Of a DNA stretch of 5,710 nucleotides, positions 1 through 5,363 are shown one piece after another. The notes below the pieces were generated by a model. The model made no database searches. It worked only from the letters and a program-made list of their open reading frames with translations, and was not told the origin of the DNA. How positions within the stretch are numbered: the first letter of the stretch is position 1; every line of letters begins with the position of its first letter. The stretch is taken from the NCBI GenBank assembly GCA_937900165.1, contig CALCCX010000479.1:1-5710 (forward strand). The letters are read 5' to 3'. Made by a program: the position numbers and the translations under genes. This DNA is from an uncultured Acidimicrobiia bacterium (lineage in GTDB: Bacteria > Actinomycetota > Acidimicrobiia > Spongiisociales > Spongiisociaceae).

Positions 1-45
1 TTTTGTTGTTTTATTTTTTTTTTTTTGTGTTTTGTTTTTTTTTTT
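1..45. other. T-rich sequencing noise outside the adapter
   Basis: This stretch is almost all T with a few G and one A. It lies immediately outside the P5 end of an Illumina adapter. It looks like the reverse complement of the poly-A signal produced when a read runs off the end of a short library molecule. It is not part of the genome. Confidence 0.93.
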
Positions 46-103
46 AATGATACGGCGACCACCGAGATCTACACTCTTTCCCTACACGACGCTCTTCCGA
101 TCT
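46..103 (+). other. Illumina TruSeq universal (P5) adapter, untrimmed
   Basis: The 58 bases match the complete TruSeq universal adapter, from AATGATACGGCGACCACCGA to the ligation end GCTCTTCCGATCT. Genomic sequence begins at 104. On the minus strand the sigma factor frame reads into it and gains the false tail SEERRVGKECRSRWSPYH, a recurring adapter-derived artefact in protein databases. Confidence 0.98.
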
Positions 104-811
104 CTCTTCGTAGAGTGTTGAGAAGAATGAGCGCATCGACGACAGTGCCTCTGAACGGATTTGCGATACTCGGGCCTCGGTGATGCTTAAGTCTTCTGCA
201 ATGTCGCGCATCAGGTCGCCGTCCAGGTAGTACCTCGCTACGACTTCCTTTTGCGGTTCTGGGAGCGACTGGACTGCCTCGGTGAGGGTCCCGATCAGTT
301 CCTTGCTCTCGAGAGCCGTGTCGGGTCGGGTGGCTGTACTCGGGTCGACAACCCGTTGCCTGAGACTGTTGTCGTCGTCGTCGTTTTCACGATCGAGGTA
401 GAGAAGTGTTGACGAAACTTCATCTGCCCTGCGTTTGCGGAGATCCTCGATCGACATGTCCAGCGCCTTGGCGATCAACTCGTCGTCTGGTTCGGTACCG
501 CGGGCGCGCAGATCCTCTTCCGTCATTCGGATGGCTCTCAAGTCCCGACGGACCGACCTGGTTGCCCAGTCCCGGCTGCGAGTCGAGTCGATTATCGAGC
601 CGCGGATTCGGATAGCTGCGTAGCGAGCGAAAGGAATGCCGACCGAGCTGTCGTAGCGCTGCGCTGCCTCGACGAGCCCAAGAGCGCCTGCATTCCAGAG
701 GTCGTTGCGATCTACGTGGCGCGGGTAGCGCGACGACAAGCCAGACACGATGTGCTGGATCAAGCCTAGATTCTCAACAACCAAGCTTTCAGAGACGTCA
801 CTCTGCGCCAT
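104..811 (-). CDS. fliA: Flagellar/sporulation-type RNA polymerase sigma factor (FliA/SigD/WhiG family), 3' end missing
   Basis: This encodes a group 3 sigma factor that directs RNA polymerase to late flagellar promoters. The 236 visible residues hold region 2 at about 10-80, including GALGLVEAAQRYD and the RIRGSIID motif typical of FliA/WhiG. Region 3 lies at about 88-150, with a very acidic DDDD stretch near 144-147. Region 4 covers about 170-230, with the helix-turn-helix in RDIAEDLSITEARVSQIRSE. The ATG at 811 is chosen because AAGGGGG lies 4 bases upstream and the family N-terminus begins here. A longer in-frame reading from 940 would run through a probable promoter. Only a few C-terminal residues and the stop are likely missing, because the frame enters adapter at 103. 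A sigma-28-like promoter lies just upstream, suggesting autoregulation. FliA and WhiG cannot be told apart from this sequence, but the flagellar context favours a motility role. Confidence 0.94.
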
Positions 812-857
812 GATTCCCCCTTGAATTGGAAGCGTCCCTTTTTGTGACGCAGAGTGG

Positions 858-884
858 TTATCGACGCCGGCGGGGCAGTTCTTG
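858..884 (-). promoter_or_regulatory. Candidate sigma-28-type promoter of the sigma factor gene
   Basis: Read on the minus strand, CAAG (884-881) is followed by 15 bases and then GTCGATAA (865-858). The flagellar sigma consensus is TAAA-N15-GCCGATAA, so the -10 element matches at 7 of 8 positions and the spacing is exact. The end of the -10 element is 47 bases from the start codon. This implies positive autoregulation. No transcript data are available here. Confidence 0.6.
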
Positions 885-914
885 AACGAGATTCTGATTC
901 GTGAATGCACGGCC

Positions 915-944
915 GCCGGTGCGGCCTTGGCCACCTGCACCGGT
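915..944. repeat. GC-rich inverted repeat in the divergent intergenic region
   Basis: Bases 915-924 can pair with 935-944 (8 Watson-Crick and 2 G-U pairs) around a 10-base loop. The core arms CCGGTGC and GCACCGG are perfect. There is no T run on either side, so it does not look like an intrinsic terminator. It lies in the 271-base gap (812-1082) between the sigma gene and the plus-strand pair. Apart from the two candidate promoters, I see nothing else in that gap. Confidence 0.4.
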
Positions 945-1048
945 CGGCGGCTGCACAGCGTTGGACGGGGACCCGAAGCGAAGGAAAGCCGCAGTCAGAA
1001 TCGGTCGCAGCGTGACTGGAGCGTGATAAATGACGCGCAACTGGTCCT

Positions 1049-1075
1049 TTAGCGAAGCGGTGGCTGTGCCGACTG
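1049..1075 (+). promoter_or_regulatory. Candidate sigma-28-type promoter of the plus-strand small-protein pair
   Basis: TTAG (1049-1052), 15 bases, then GCCGACTG (1068-1075). The sequence GCCGACTGGAA here is identical over 11 bases to the one at 5237-5227 upstream of flgN, and the -35-like element sits at the same distance. The -10 element ends 8 bases before the ATG at 1083, so a transcript starting at the usual distance would begin at or next to the start codon. Confidence 0.6.
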
Positions 1076-1082
1076 GAATATC

Positions 1083-1292
1083 ATGAACCGATTCTCAACA
1101 CCAACTTCTGAGATGTCGCTGTTGGAGTACGGGCCTTTCGACCTGGCGCTCGCGGGCGCAGCCAGCTTGCTCGAAATTGTGGGCGGTGGACGTCTGATCT
1201 GCGATCCGCGGTCGTTCCCGATCGTGCTCGCCGACCCCACCCGCCTTTTGACCGTCGGGCTCGACAATGGACATTGGCCGGAGTCGACCTAG
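1083..1292 (+). CDS. Small protein of unknown family, 69 residues
   Basis: I do not recognise this protein. Reasons to think it is real: 47 of the 59 codons from codon 11 onward end in G or C, as expected for a gene in GC-rich DNA. It also begins just after a candidate flagellar promoter and ends in a TAGTG overlap with the next gene. It has a short hydrophobic middle (LALAGAASLLEIV) and no obvious membrane segment or signal peptide. The start is uncertain. The ATG at 1083 has no good ribosome binding site and would fit a leaderless message. The first ten codons lack the GC3 bias, so the ATG at 1113 is an alternative. Its place next to a FlgN-like gene suggests a flagellar role, which is inference only. 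Confidence 0.55.
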   Translation: MNRFSTPTSEMSLLEYGPFDLALAGAASLLEIVGGGRLICDPRSFPIVLADPTRLLTVGLDNGHWPEST

Positions 1293-1690
1293 TGGCGGTA
1301 GATGTTGAGCGAGCTGAATTCGAATCGGTCCTGTCTTGGCTGGACCACGAGCAGAGATTGCTGGAGATACTCGCCTACCGAATTGACGGACTCACCGCAA
1401 TATTGTCGACTGGGCAACACCGCATGGTTTGCCAATCGGCATCTGAGGTCGAGGACGTCAGGGATCAGTTGGCCAACGCGGCCGTTCGCCGCGACCTGGT
1501 TGTGCTCAACCTCACCGGAAGTCGATCGACGTTGATGAATCTCGGCGAGCTGTCTGCCGGCGCCACTTCATCTCAACAGCTGGCGGCTGAAGAGGTCAGA
1601 CAGAAACTTGCCTTGGCAGCCGGCGAGGTAGAGGTAGCTCAGGAGCGATGCCGGCTGGCCGCCGCGGCCTACCGACCGACCGCCGCCTAA
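1292..1690 (+). CDS. FlgN-like protein, short paralogue of the flgN product
   Basis: This 132-residue helical protein resembles the FlgN product encoded at 4706-5200. Over an ungapped 65-residue stretch (residues 10-74 here against 4-68 of FlgN) I count 22 identities, including shared EVED and the LLE, YR and RR positions. Weaker similarity continues to the end of this protein. It lacks the C-terminal 40 or so residues of FlgN that carry TYDGDG. The GTG at 1292 is chosen because it overlaps the preceding TAG stop by one base (TAGTG) and has GGAG 8 bases upstream. A TTG at 1274 is possible but has no comparable support. It is probably a type III export chaperone or a regulator derived from one. 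Its substrate is unknown. Its 3' end faces csrA across only 18 bases with no clear terminator. Confidence 0.75.
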   Translation: MAVDVERAEFESVLSWLDHEQRLLEILAYRIDGLTAILSTGQHRMVCQSASEVEDVRDQLANAAVRRDLVVLNLTGSRSTLMNLGELSAGATSSQQLAAEEVRQKLALAAGEVEVAQERCRLAAAAYRPTAA

Positions 1691-1708
1691 TTATCGCAAT
1701 CAGCTCGC

Positions 1709-1942
1709 TCAGGTTCTTTCGCTCCGCGCCTTGTCGAGCCGGGCTTGGTGGGCCTTGGATGTGCCCATCGCTTTCTTGTTCGAAGCGCTGACTTGGCGAT
1801 AGATTTCTTCGCGATGGACCTGGAGGGACCGGGGGGCATCAACTCCTAGGCGGATCTGACCACCTCTCACCTCGAGCACAGTGATCACGATATCGTTGCC
1901 GATCACCACCGATTCCCCCTCGCGCCTCGACAACACCAACAT
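1709..1942 (-). CDS. csrA: Translational regulator CsrA
   Basis: CsrA is a small dimeric RNA-binding protein that recognises GGA motifs, often over ribosome binding sites. In bacteria with FliW it represses flagellin translation. The core is fully typical: MLVLSRREGE at the start, QIRLGVDAP at 29-37, and VHREEIY at 42-48 with the RNA-binding Arg at position 44. The protein has 77 residues, longer than the 61 of E. coli CsrA, with a basic hydrophilic tail of about 26 residues after QV. The ATG at 1942 overlaps the fliW stop by one base (TGATG) and has GAGG 7 bases upstream within fliW. This indicates translational coupling, fitting a protein and antagonist made together. A TTG directly upstream is in frame but unlikely to be the start. 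Confidence 0.97.
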   Translation of the reverse strand: MLVLSRREGESVVIGNDIVITVLEVRGGQIRLGVDAPRSLQVHREEIYRQVSASNKKAMGTSKAHQARLDKARSERT

Positions 1943-2352
1943 CAAGCAGCCTCAATCTGGATCGGGGTCTGGGTTTCATACTTCGAATCGATCAGCACTA
2001 TTTGCCGTGCCTGGCGGGTGCCTGCGTTGACTACGAACGGTCCAAGGAGGTTGACTGTGAGCCGATTCTCCGGTCCGATCGTCACTGGGCAGAACACGAC
2101 GGCATCGTCAGGGTTGACGAGGTCGAGGCCGTCTCGATCGGCATCGGTGATCTCCGGTTCGTAGTCCGGAAAAAAGAGCCATGGACTGCACACGATCATG
2201 GCCAGATCCTCGTCCCTGGTGCTCTGCAGGAGTTGGAAGGCAGACTCCCCCTCTGCGAAATCGACCAGCTCGAATTCCTGATGATCGGGGAATCCGGGGA
2301 TGCCATCCTCAAAGAGGATCGTACTGATGTTGCTCGAACGGCTATCTGTCAC
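1942..2352 (-). CDS. fliW: Flagellar assembly factor FliW (CsrA antagonist)
   Basis: FliW binds flagellin or CsrA. When flagellin is exported, free FliW sequesters CsrA and flagellin translation is released. The 136-residue protein has the family's FEDGIPGFP motif near residues 14-22. Its C-terminal half contains LTVNLLGPFVVN, then RQARQIVL and KYETQTPI. The GTG at 2352 is chosen because AGGAG lies 5 bases upstream and the resulting length is usual for FliW. The open frame extends upstream to 2493, but that part overlaps flgL and does not look like FliW. It follows flgL after 34 bases and is coupled to csrA by a one-base overlap. Confidence 0.95.
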   Translation of the reverse strand: MTDSRSSNISTILFEDGIPGFPDHQEFELVDFAEGESAFQLLQSTRDEDLAMIVCSPWLFFPDYEPEITDADRDGLDLVNPDDAVVFCPVTIGPENRLTVNLLGPFVVNAGTRQARQIVLIDSKYETQTPIQIEAA

Positions 2353-2386
2353 GTCATCTCCTGCGTGGGTTGAGGGTAGCTCGGGA

Positions 2387-3277
2387 TCAACGGAGGAAGT
2401 CAACCAAGGAAGGCTGGAGAGCCCTCGAGGTTGCAGCCAAAGCCGCCTGATAGGCGGTTTCCTGGAGTTGGAACTCCATTGCTGCCTCGGCAAGGTCGAT
2501 ACTTTCGACGTTGGACAGTTGGATCTCGAGCAGGTTGAGATCTTCTACCTGGTCCGCGATTGCCACTTCGACCCTTCGACCAGCAGCGCCAAGTCGTCCG
2601 AGACCGGCCAGCACCGTGCCGAGCTGAGCATCCATTTCGGTGAGACCCGCCTGAATGCCGGCGTCGTTGTCAGATTGAATGTCGGCGATCAGGTTGTCCA
2701 AGGCGGTAAAAACGTCGGTACCGCCGCTGAACCCGAATACGTCGTCGGCCAGCACGTTGATTTGTACCTCCGTCGACTCGGACAGTCTCCTCATCGTCGC
2801 GCCGTTGTCGCCGGTGTAGGTCCATACCCCGGCAATGTTCGTCACTGCTACTCCTGCGGTGTTTCCCCCAAAAACTCTGCGGCCTTCGCTCTGCGTATTG
2901 GCCAAGCCGAGGATTTCATCGCGGAGCTGGGTGAGTTCAGCGGCGATTGCGTCCCGATCTGTTGGACCGTTCGGGTTCGCGGCGAAAATGCTGAGTTCCC
3001 TGGCCCGCTGTAGGGCGTTGGTGACCCCCTGGAGTTTCGAATCGGCCAGGTTGATCCAACGCTCCGCATCCTGGGCATGGAGCTGTTCCTGCGCTCGGCC
3101 CGCGATCGCCGATCTGGTCCGTAGTGCACGAGCCATGCCCGCAACGTCGTCGCTAGGGCGAAGCATCCTCTTCCCGGTGGCGAGGCGACTTTGGGTCTGC
3201 TGAAATTCGTCCAAACGGCGACGCAGGTTGAGCATCGACCTGGACGTGAGCATGTTCTGAGTGATTCGGGTGGTCAT
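2387..3277 (-). CDS. flgL: Flagellar hook-associated protein 3 (FlgL)
   Basis: FlgL is the second of two junction proteins between hook and filament. It is exported by the flagellar type III system and bound before export by FlgN. The 296 residues show the flagellin-like N-terminal coiled segment (RITQNMLTSRSMLNLRRRLD, then QSRLATGKRMLRPSDD at about 28-43). They end with the matching C-terminal helix (IDLAEAAMEFQLQETAYQAA, then LQPSLVDFLR). A short, variable middle with IAGVWTYTGDNG separates them. Length is normal for FlgL. Flagellin is excluded by the junction-type C-terminus and by the position after flgK. The ATG at 3277 overlaps the flgK stop in an ATGA arrangement. Confidence 0.96.
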   Translation of the reverse strand: MTTRITQNMLTSRSMLNLRRRLDEFQQTQSRLATGKRMLRPSDDVAGMARALRTRSAIAGRAQEQLHAQDAERWINLADSKLQGVTNALQRARELSIFAANPNGPTDRDAIAAELTQLRDEILGLANTQSEGRRVFGGNTAGVAVTNIAGVWTYTGDNGATMRRLSESTEVQINVLADDVFGFSGGTDVFTALDNLIADIQSDNDAGIQAGLTEMDAQLGTVLAGLGRLGAAGRRVEVAIADQVEDLNLLEIQLSNVESIDLAEAAMEFQLQETAYQAALAATSRALQPSLVDFLR

Positions 3278-4632
3278 CGGCCTACCAGTCCTGTTCGGTT
3301 GATGAGCACGTCTAGAGCCTGGTCGATGGCGGTGATCACGCGGCTGGCCGCCTCAAACATCCTTTGGTACTCCATTAAATAAAGCATCTCTTCGTCCAAC
3401 GAGACCCCGTTGCGGCTTTCCCGGTCGTCCAGGGCGGCCGTCTGGAGCCGATCGGCGTTCTCGGCGCTTGCCCTGATCGCCCCTGACTGCTGGGCGACGC
3501 GCGTGACGGTCTGGCGGAAAGCACTGGCGGGAGATTCGGTTCCGCCTGAGGCCGAAAGTGACGTGCGTAGGGCGGCCAACGCATTGGCGTTGGTTGGGTC
3601 GTTCACAGGAAAAGGCGTCCCATTTGACCCGGCCGTGGCCAGATCGGCAGGGTCGGTAATGACTACCGAGAGAGTCCGAGCCGGATCTGTTGGGTCATAA
3701 GTCAGGAGATCGCCGCCCGGCCCGCTCTGAGAAAACCCGCCGGCGTGGGTAGCGTTGAGTGCGGTAGTCAGGTCGATCGCCATGTCGTCCAGGGCGGTTT
3801 GGAAACCTGCGATGTCGGTGAGCATGTACTGCTGGAGACCCTTCGCCTCGCCGCCCGGATCCAGCGCGATACCTCCCTGGGAAGTTATCGCGCTGGTGTT
3901 TGCATCAAAGCTGAGCGGTAGCACCTCGGTGTCTGCGACCAGAGAGATGCCGTTGAGAGTCACCCGCACCCCTCCGTTGTCCGACTGGATGACGTTGGTC
4001 CCCAACATCGAGGACAACTCGTCCAGCAGTCGATCCCGCTGATCCATCAGGTCGCTCGGTCGGCCGGCGTTGGCGACTATCGACTCGTTGAGCGCGGCTA
4101 CGTCGGCCAGGATGTCGTTGGCGGTCGACACCAGGCTGGACAACGTGTCGCCGGCGATGTCCTCCAATTCGTTGAACCGGTTGGCCAAGTCGCGGAACTT
4201 GGTTGCGGTGCCCTCCAACGTTCCGAGCACTGCGCTTCGGGCGGCAGGATCGCTCGGTGAGAGCGATAGTGCGTCGAACGAATCCCAAAGAACTGAAAGC
4301 TCTGCGCTCAGTCCACCCTCTGGTTCGTCAAGTGCAACCTCGGTGAAGCCGAGCAGCTCGGCCCTCACCTCGAGAGCCGCCAGGGTGGAGGAGCCGTTTC
4401 GAACTCGTACGTCCGCCATCTGGTCTCGGACTCTGCCGATGTCAGCGACGGTGACCCCGGTTCCTACCAGTCCCCCGAGTTCGGGTCTGGAGAATGAGGA
4501 TCGAAGTGCCACCCGCTGCCTCGTGTAGCCAGGGGTCTGGGCGTTTGCGACGTTGTTCGACGTGGTCTGTAGGCCGAGTTGGGCGGCGCGTACCGCGCTG
4601 AGCGCCACATGGAGAGCTGCGAAGTCACCCAA
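3274..4632 (-). CDS. flgK: Flagellar hook-associated protein 1 (FlgK)
   Basis: FlgK is the first hook-filament junction protein, exported through the flagellar type III apparatus with FlgN as chaperone. The 452 residues start with the rod/hook family signature (QTTSNNVANAQTPGYTRQRV at about 22-41). They end with the FlgK C-terminal helix (SLDEEMLYLMEYQRMFEAAS at about 411-430, then VLINRTG). The length is slightly short but within the family's range. The TTG at 4632 is the only start giving the usual spacing of about 24 residues before SNN. An in-frame stop lies three codons upstream, and GGTGATC sits 4 bases before the TTG. The first codons overlap the end of a small upstream reading frame by 8 bases. 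The last bases overlap flgL by 4. Confidence 0.96.
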   Translation of the reverse strand: MGDFAALHVALSAVRAAQLGLQTTSNNVANAQTPGYTRQRVALRSSFSRPELGGLVGTGVTVADIGRVRDQMADVRVRNGSSTLAALEVRAELLGFTEVALDEPEGGLSAELSVLWDSFDALSLSPSDPAARSAVLGTLEGTATKFRDLANRFNELEDIAGDTLSSLVSTANDILADVAALNESIVANAGRPSDLMDQRDRLLDELSSMLGTNVIQSDNGGVRVTLNGISLVADTEVLPLSFDANTSAITSQGGIALDPGGEAKGLQQYMLTDIAGFQTALDDMAIDLTTALNATHAGGFSQSGPGGDLLTYDPTDPARTLSVVITDPADLATAGSNGTPFPVNDPTNANALAALRTSLSASGGTESPASAFRQTVTRVAQQSGAIRASAENADRLQTAALDDRESRNGVSLDEEMLYLMEYQRMFEAASRVITAIDQALDVLINRTGLVGR

Positions 4633-4705
4633 GGTCGATCACCCGATTGGATGCAGCCGGCGTACCGGCGCTGGTATTGGAGATGTGGTTGGTGCGTCCT
4701 TGCAC
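4625..4705 (-). CDS. Possible 26-residue peptide between flgN and flgK
   Basis: A GTG directly follows the flgN stop (TGAGTG) and opens a frame of 26 codons that ends 8 bases inside flgK. The peptide begins MQGRTNHISNTSAG and ends NRVIDLG. Its support is a nine-base perfect match to the 16S rRNA tail (GAGGTGATC) at the correct distance, plus the stop-to-start arrangement on both sides, typical of translational coupling. I recognise no family. It could be a functional small protein, or a leader whose translation delivers ribosomes to the TTG start of flgK. It is too short for codon statistics to decide. Confidence 0.42.
   Translation of the reverse strand: MQGRTNHISNTSAGTPAASNRVIDLG
4637..4643 (-). 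promoter_or_regulatory. Ribosome binding site for the TTG start of flgK
   Basis: The minus strand reads GGTGATC, complementary to the GATCACC part of the 16S rRNA 3' end, 4 bases before TTG at 4632. This supports the rare start codon. The same GGTGATC element precedes the small reading frame upstream. Confidence 0.55.
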
Positions 4706-5200
4706 TCAGATCACCTCGTCGAGTTGGACCGGGCCCGGAATTCCGTTGGTCTGGACGCCGTCCCCGTCGTATGTCACACCAGTCGGCATTCCGGCGAGCT
4801 GTTTAAGCAACTCCGTGGTTGGTCCAAGGGACAGATCCGCCAGCCGACGGTTCTCTGATGACACCTGCTCGATCTGGTGGGCAAGCCGGATGTAGTCGGC
4901 TTGAAGTTCGATGAGCATGAACCGTTCCGCCGTCGGCGCCCTGTCCGCCAGGACGGACAGAGTGAGACGGAGGGGAGCCGTGTTGCTCCTCGTCGCCATT
5001 TCGCCCATCAGTTCAGCCCGCCTGAAGGCCACACCACGGAGGCGATCGACGGCGTCCTCCACTTCGACCAGCGACTGCATGACGTAGCGTTGGTCGTTCG
5101 TAGCGAGGACGAGCTTGGCCGAGACGAGCCGGTAGAGCACGTACTCGAGCAGGTTGCGTTCCACTGAAAGGACCTTGATCAGGTTTTTTACATCGGTCAC
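4706..5200 (-). CDS. flgN: Flagellar export chaperone FlgN
   Basis: FlgN keeps FlgK and FlgL unfolded and delivers them to the flagellar export gate. Its position directly before flgK and flgL fits this. The 164-residue product is mostly helical: LIKVLSVERNLLEYVLYRL at the start, then VEVEDAVDRLRGVAFRRAEL at about 45-64 and a long amphipathic helix near 95-122. The C-terminal region carries GVTYDGDG (141-148), a Tyr-x-x-x-Gly end commonly seen in FlgN proteins. Assignment rests on fold, size and context, since the family is poorly conserved. The GTG at 5200 is preferred because GAGGG lies 5 bases upstream. The GTG at 5221 is in frame, has no ribosome binding site, and sits 9 bases after a probable -10 element, so a leaderless start there is possible. 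A shorter paralogue is encoded at 1292-1690. Confidence 0.85.
   Translation of the reverse strand: MTDVKNLIKVLSVERNLLEYVLYRLVSAKLVLATNDQRYVMQSLVEVEDAVDRLRGVAFRRAELMGEMATRSNTAPLRLTLSVLADRAPTAERFMLIELQADYIRLAHQIEQVSSENRRLADLSLGPTTELLKQLAGMPTGVTYDGDGVQTNGIPGPVQLDEVI
4709..4717 (-). promoter_or_regulatory. Strong Shine-Dalgarno sequence inside the end of flgN
   Basis: The minus strand reads GAGGTGATC, a continuous nine-base complement of the 16S rRNA 3' end. It lies within the last codons of flgN and 3 bases before the GTG at 4705. It can serve the 26-codon frame and is too far (about 76 bases) from the flgK start to serve that gene directly. Confidence 0.6.
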
Positions 5201-5229
5201 CGGGACCCTCAGTCCGTTCACAGAGTTTC

Positions 5230-5256
5230 CAGTCGGCCGCCCCCGACCGCATGTAA
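5230..5256 (-). promoter_or_regulatory. Candidate sigma-28-type promoter of the flgN-flgK-flgL-fliW-csrA operon
   Basis: On the minus strand TTAC (5256-5253) is followed by 15 bases and GCCGACTG (5237-5230). The -10 part agrees with GCCGATAA at the conserved GCCGA, and the extended GCCGACTGGAA recurs at 1068-1078. No other promoter-like sequence is apparent for the operon, whose genes are otherwise overlapping or closely packed. Confidence 0.6.
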
Positions 5257-5285
5257 GAGACTCCGAGGAGGAGGCAGCGTTTGCC

Positions 5286-5312
5286 TAAGTTCAAGGCGCG
5301 GTCGGTCGACTG
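5286..5312 (+). promoter_or_regulatory. Candidate sigma-28-type promoter of the GGDEF-domain gene
   Basis: TAAG (5286-5289), 15 bases, then GTCGACTG (5305-5312). The -35 element matches the consensus TAAA at 3 of 4 positions. The predicted leader before the ATG at 5364 is about 45 bases and contains a ribosome binding site. It diverges from the flgN promoter, and the two together fill the 163-base gap between the start codons. Confidence 0.58.
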
Positions 5313-5363
5313 GTACCGCGAAGGGTCCCGCATTGTCGGGCGTGTCGACGTGTCGAGGTTGAT

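Larger units (their letters stand above)
5229..5313. repeat. Interrupted inverted repeat formed by the two divergent promoters
   Basis: CCAGTCG (5229-5235) pairs with CGACTGG (5307-5313), and CGACCGC (5244-5250) with GCGGTCG (5298-5304). The outer arms are simply the -10 regions of the opposed promoters. The inner arms are not explained by that and could be a regulator site or chance. Confidence 0.4.

Noticed and set aside
812..940. A 43-residue N-terminal extension of the sigma factor, starting at 940
   Set aside because: It would run through the candidate promoter, has no counterpart in the family, and the ATG at 811 has a strong ribosome binding site.
858..1040. A 60-codon minus-strand frame
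   Set aside because: It overlaps the promoter region, is rich in Pro, Gly and Arg as expected of a chance frame in GC-rich DNA, and resembles no known family.
1049..1267. A 72-codon minus-strand frame opposite the 69-residue gene
   Set aside because: The plus-strand frame has the expected GC bias at third positions and coupling to the next gene. The opposite frame is low-complexity and Arg/Pro/Ser rich.
1405..1413. GTCGACTGG inside the FlgN-like gene as a fifth promoter
   Set aside because: There is no TAAA-like element 15 bases upstream (the sequence is ACGG), and it lies within a coding region.
1657..1669. GGCCGCCGCGGCC near the end of the FlgN-like gene as a terminator
   Set aside because: The stem is only 5 pairs, lies within the coding sequence and has no T run on either strand.
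1292..1690. The FlgN-like protein as an RsiG-type anti-sigma factor for WhiG
   Set aside because: The cyclic di-GMP-binding pattern E-x3-S-x2-R-x3-Q-x3-D was looked for in this protein and in FlgN and was not found in either.
2300..3013. A 237-codon plus-strand frame opposite flgL and fliW
   Set aside because: It is a shadow of flgL and fliW, both clearly recognisable on the minus strand.
4625..4705. The 26-codon frame as a frameshifted N-terminus of flgK
   Set aside because: FlgK from the TTG already has the normal family N-terminus, and the extra residues match nothing in FlgK.
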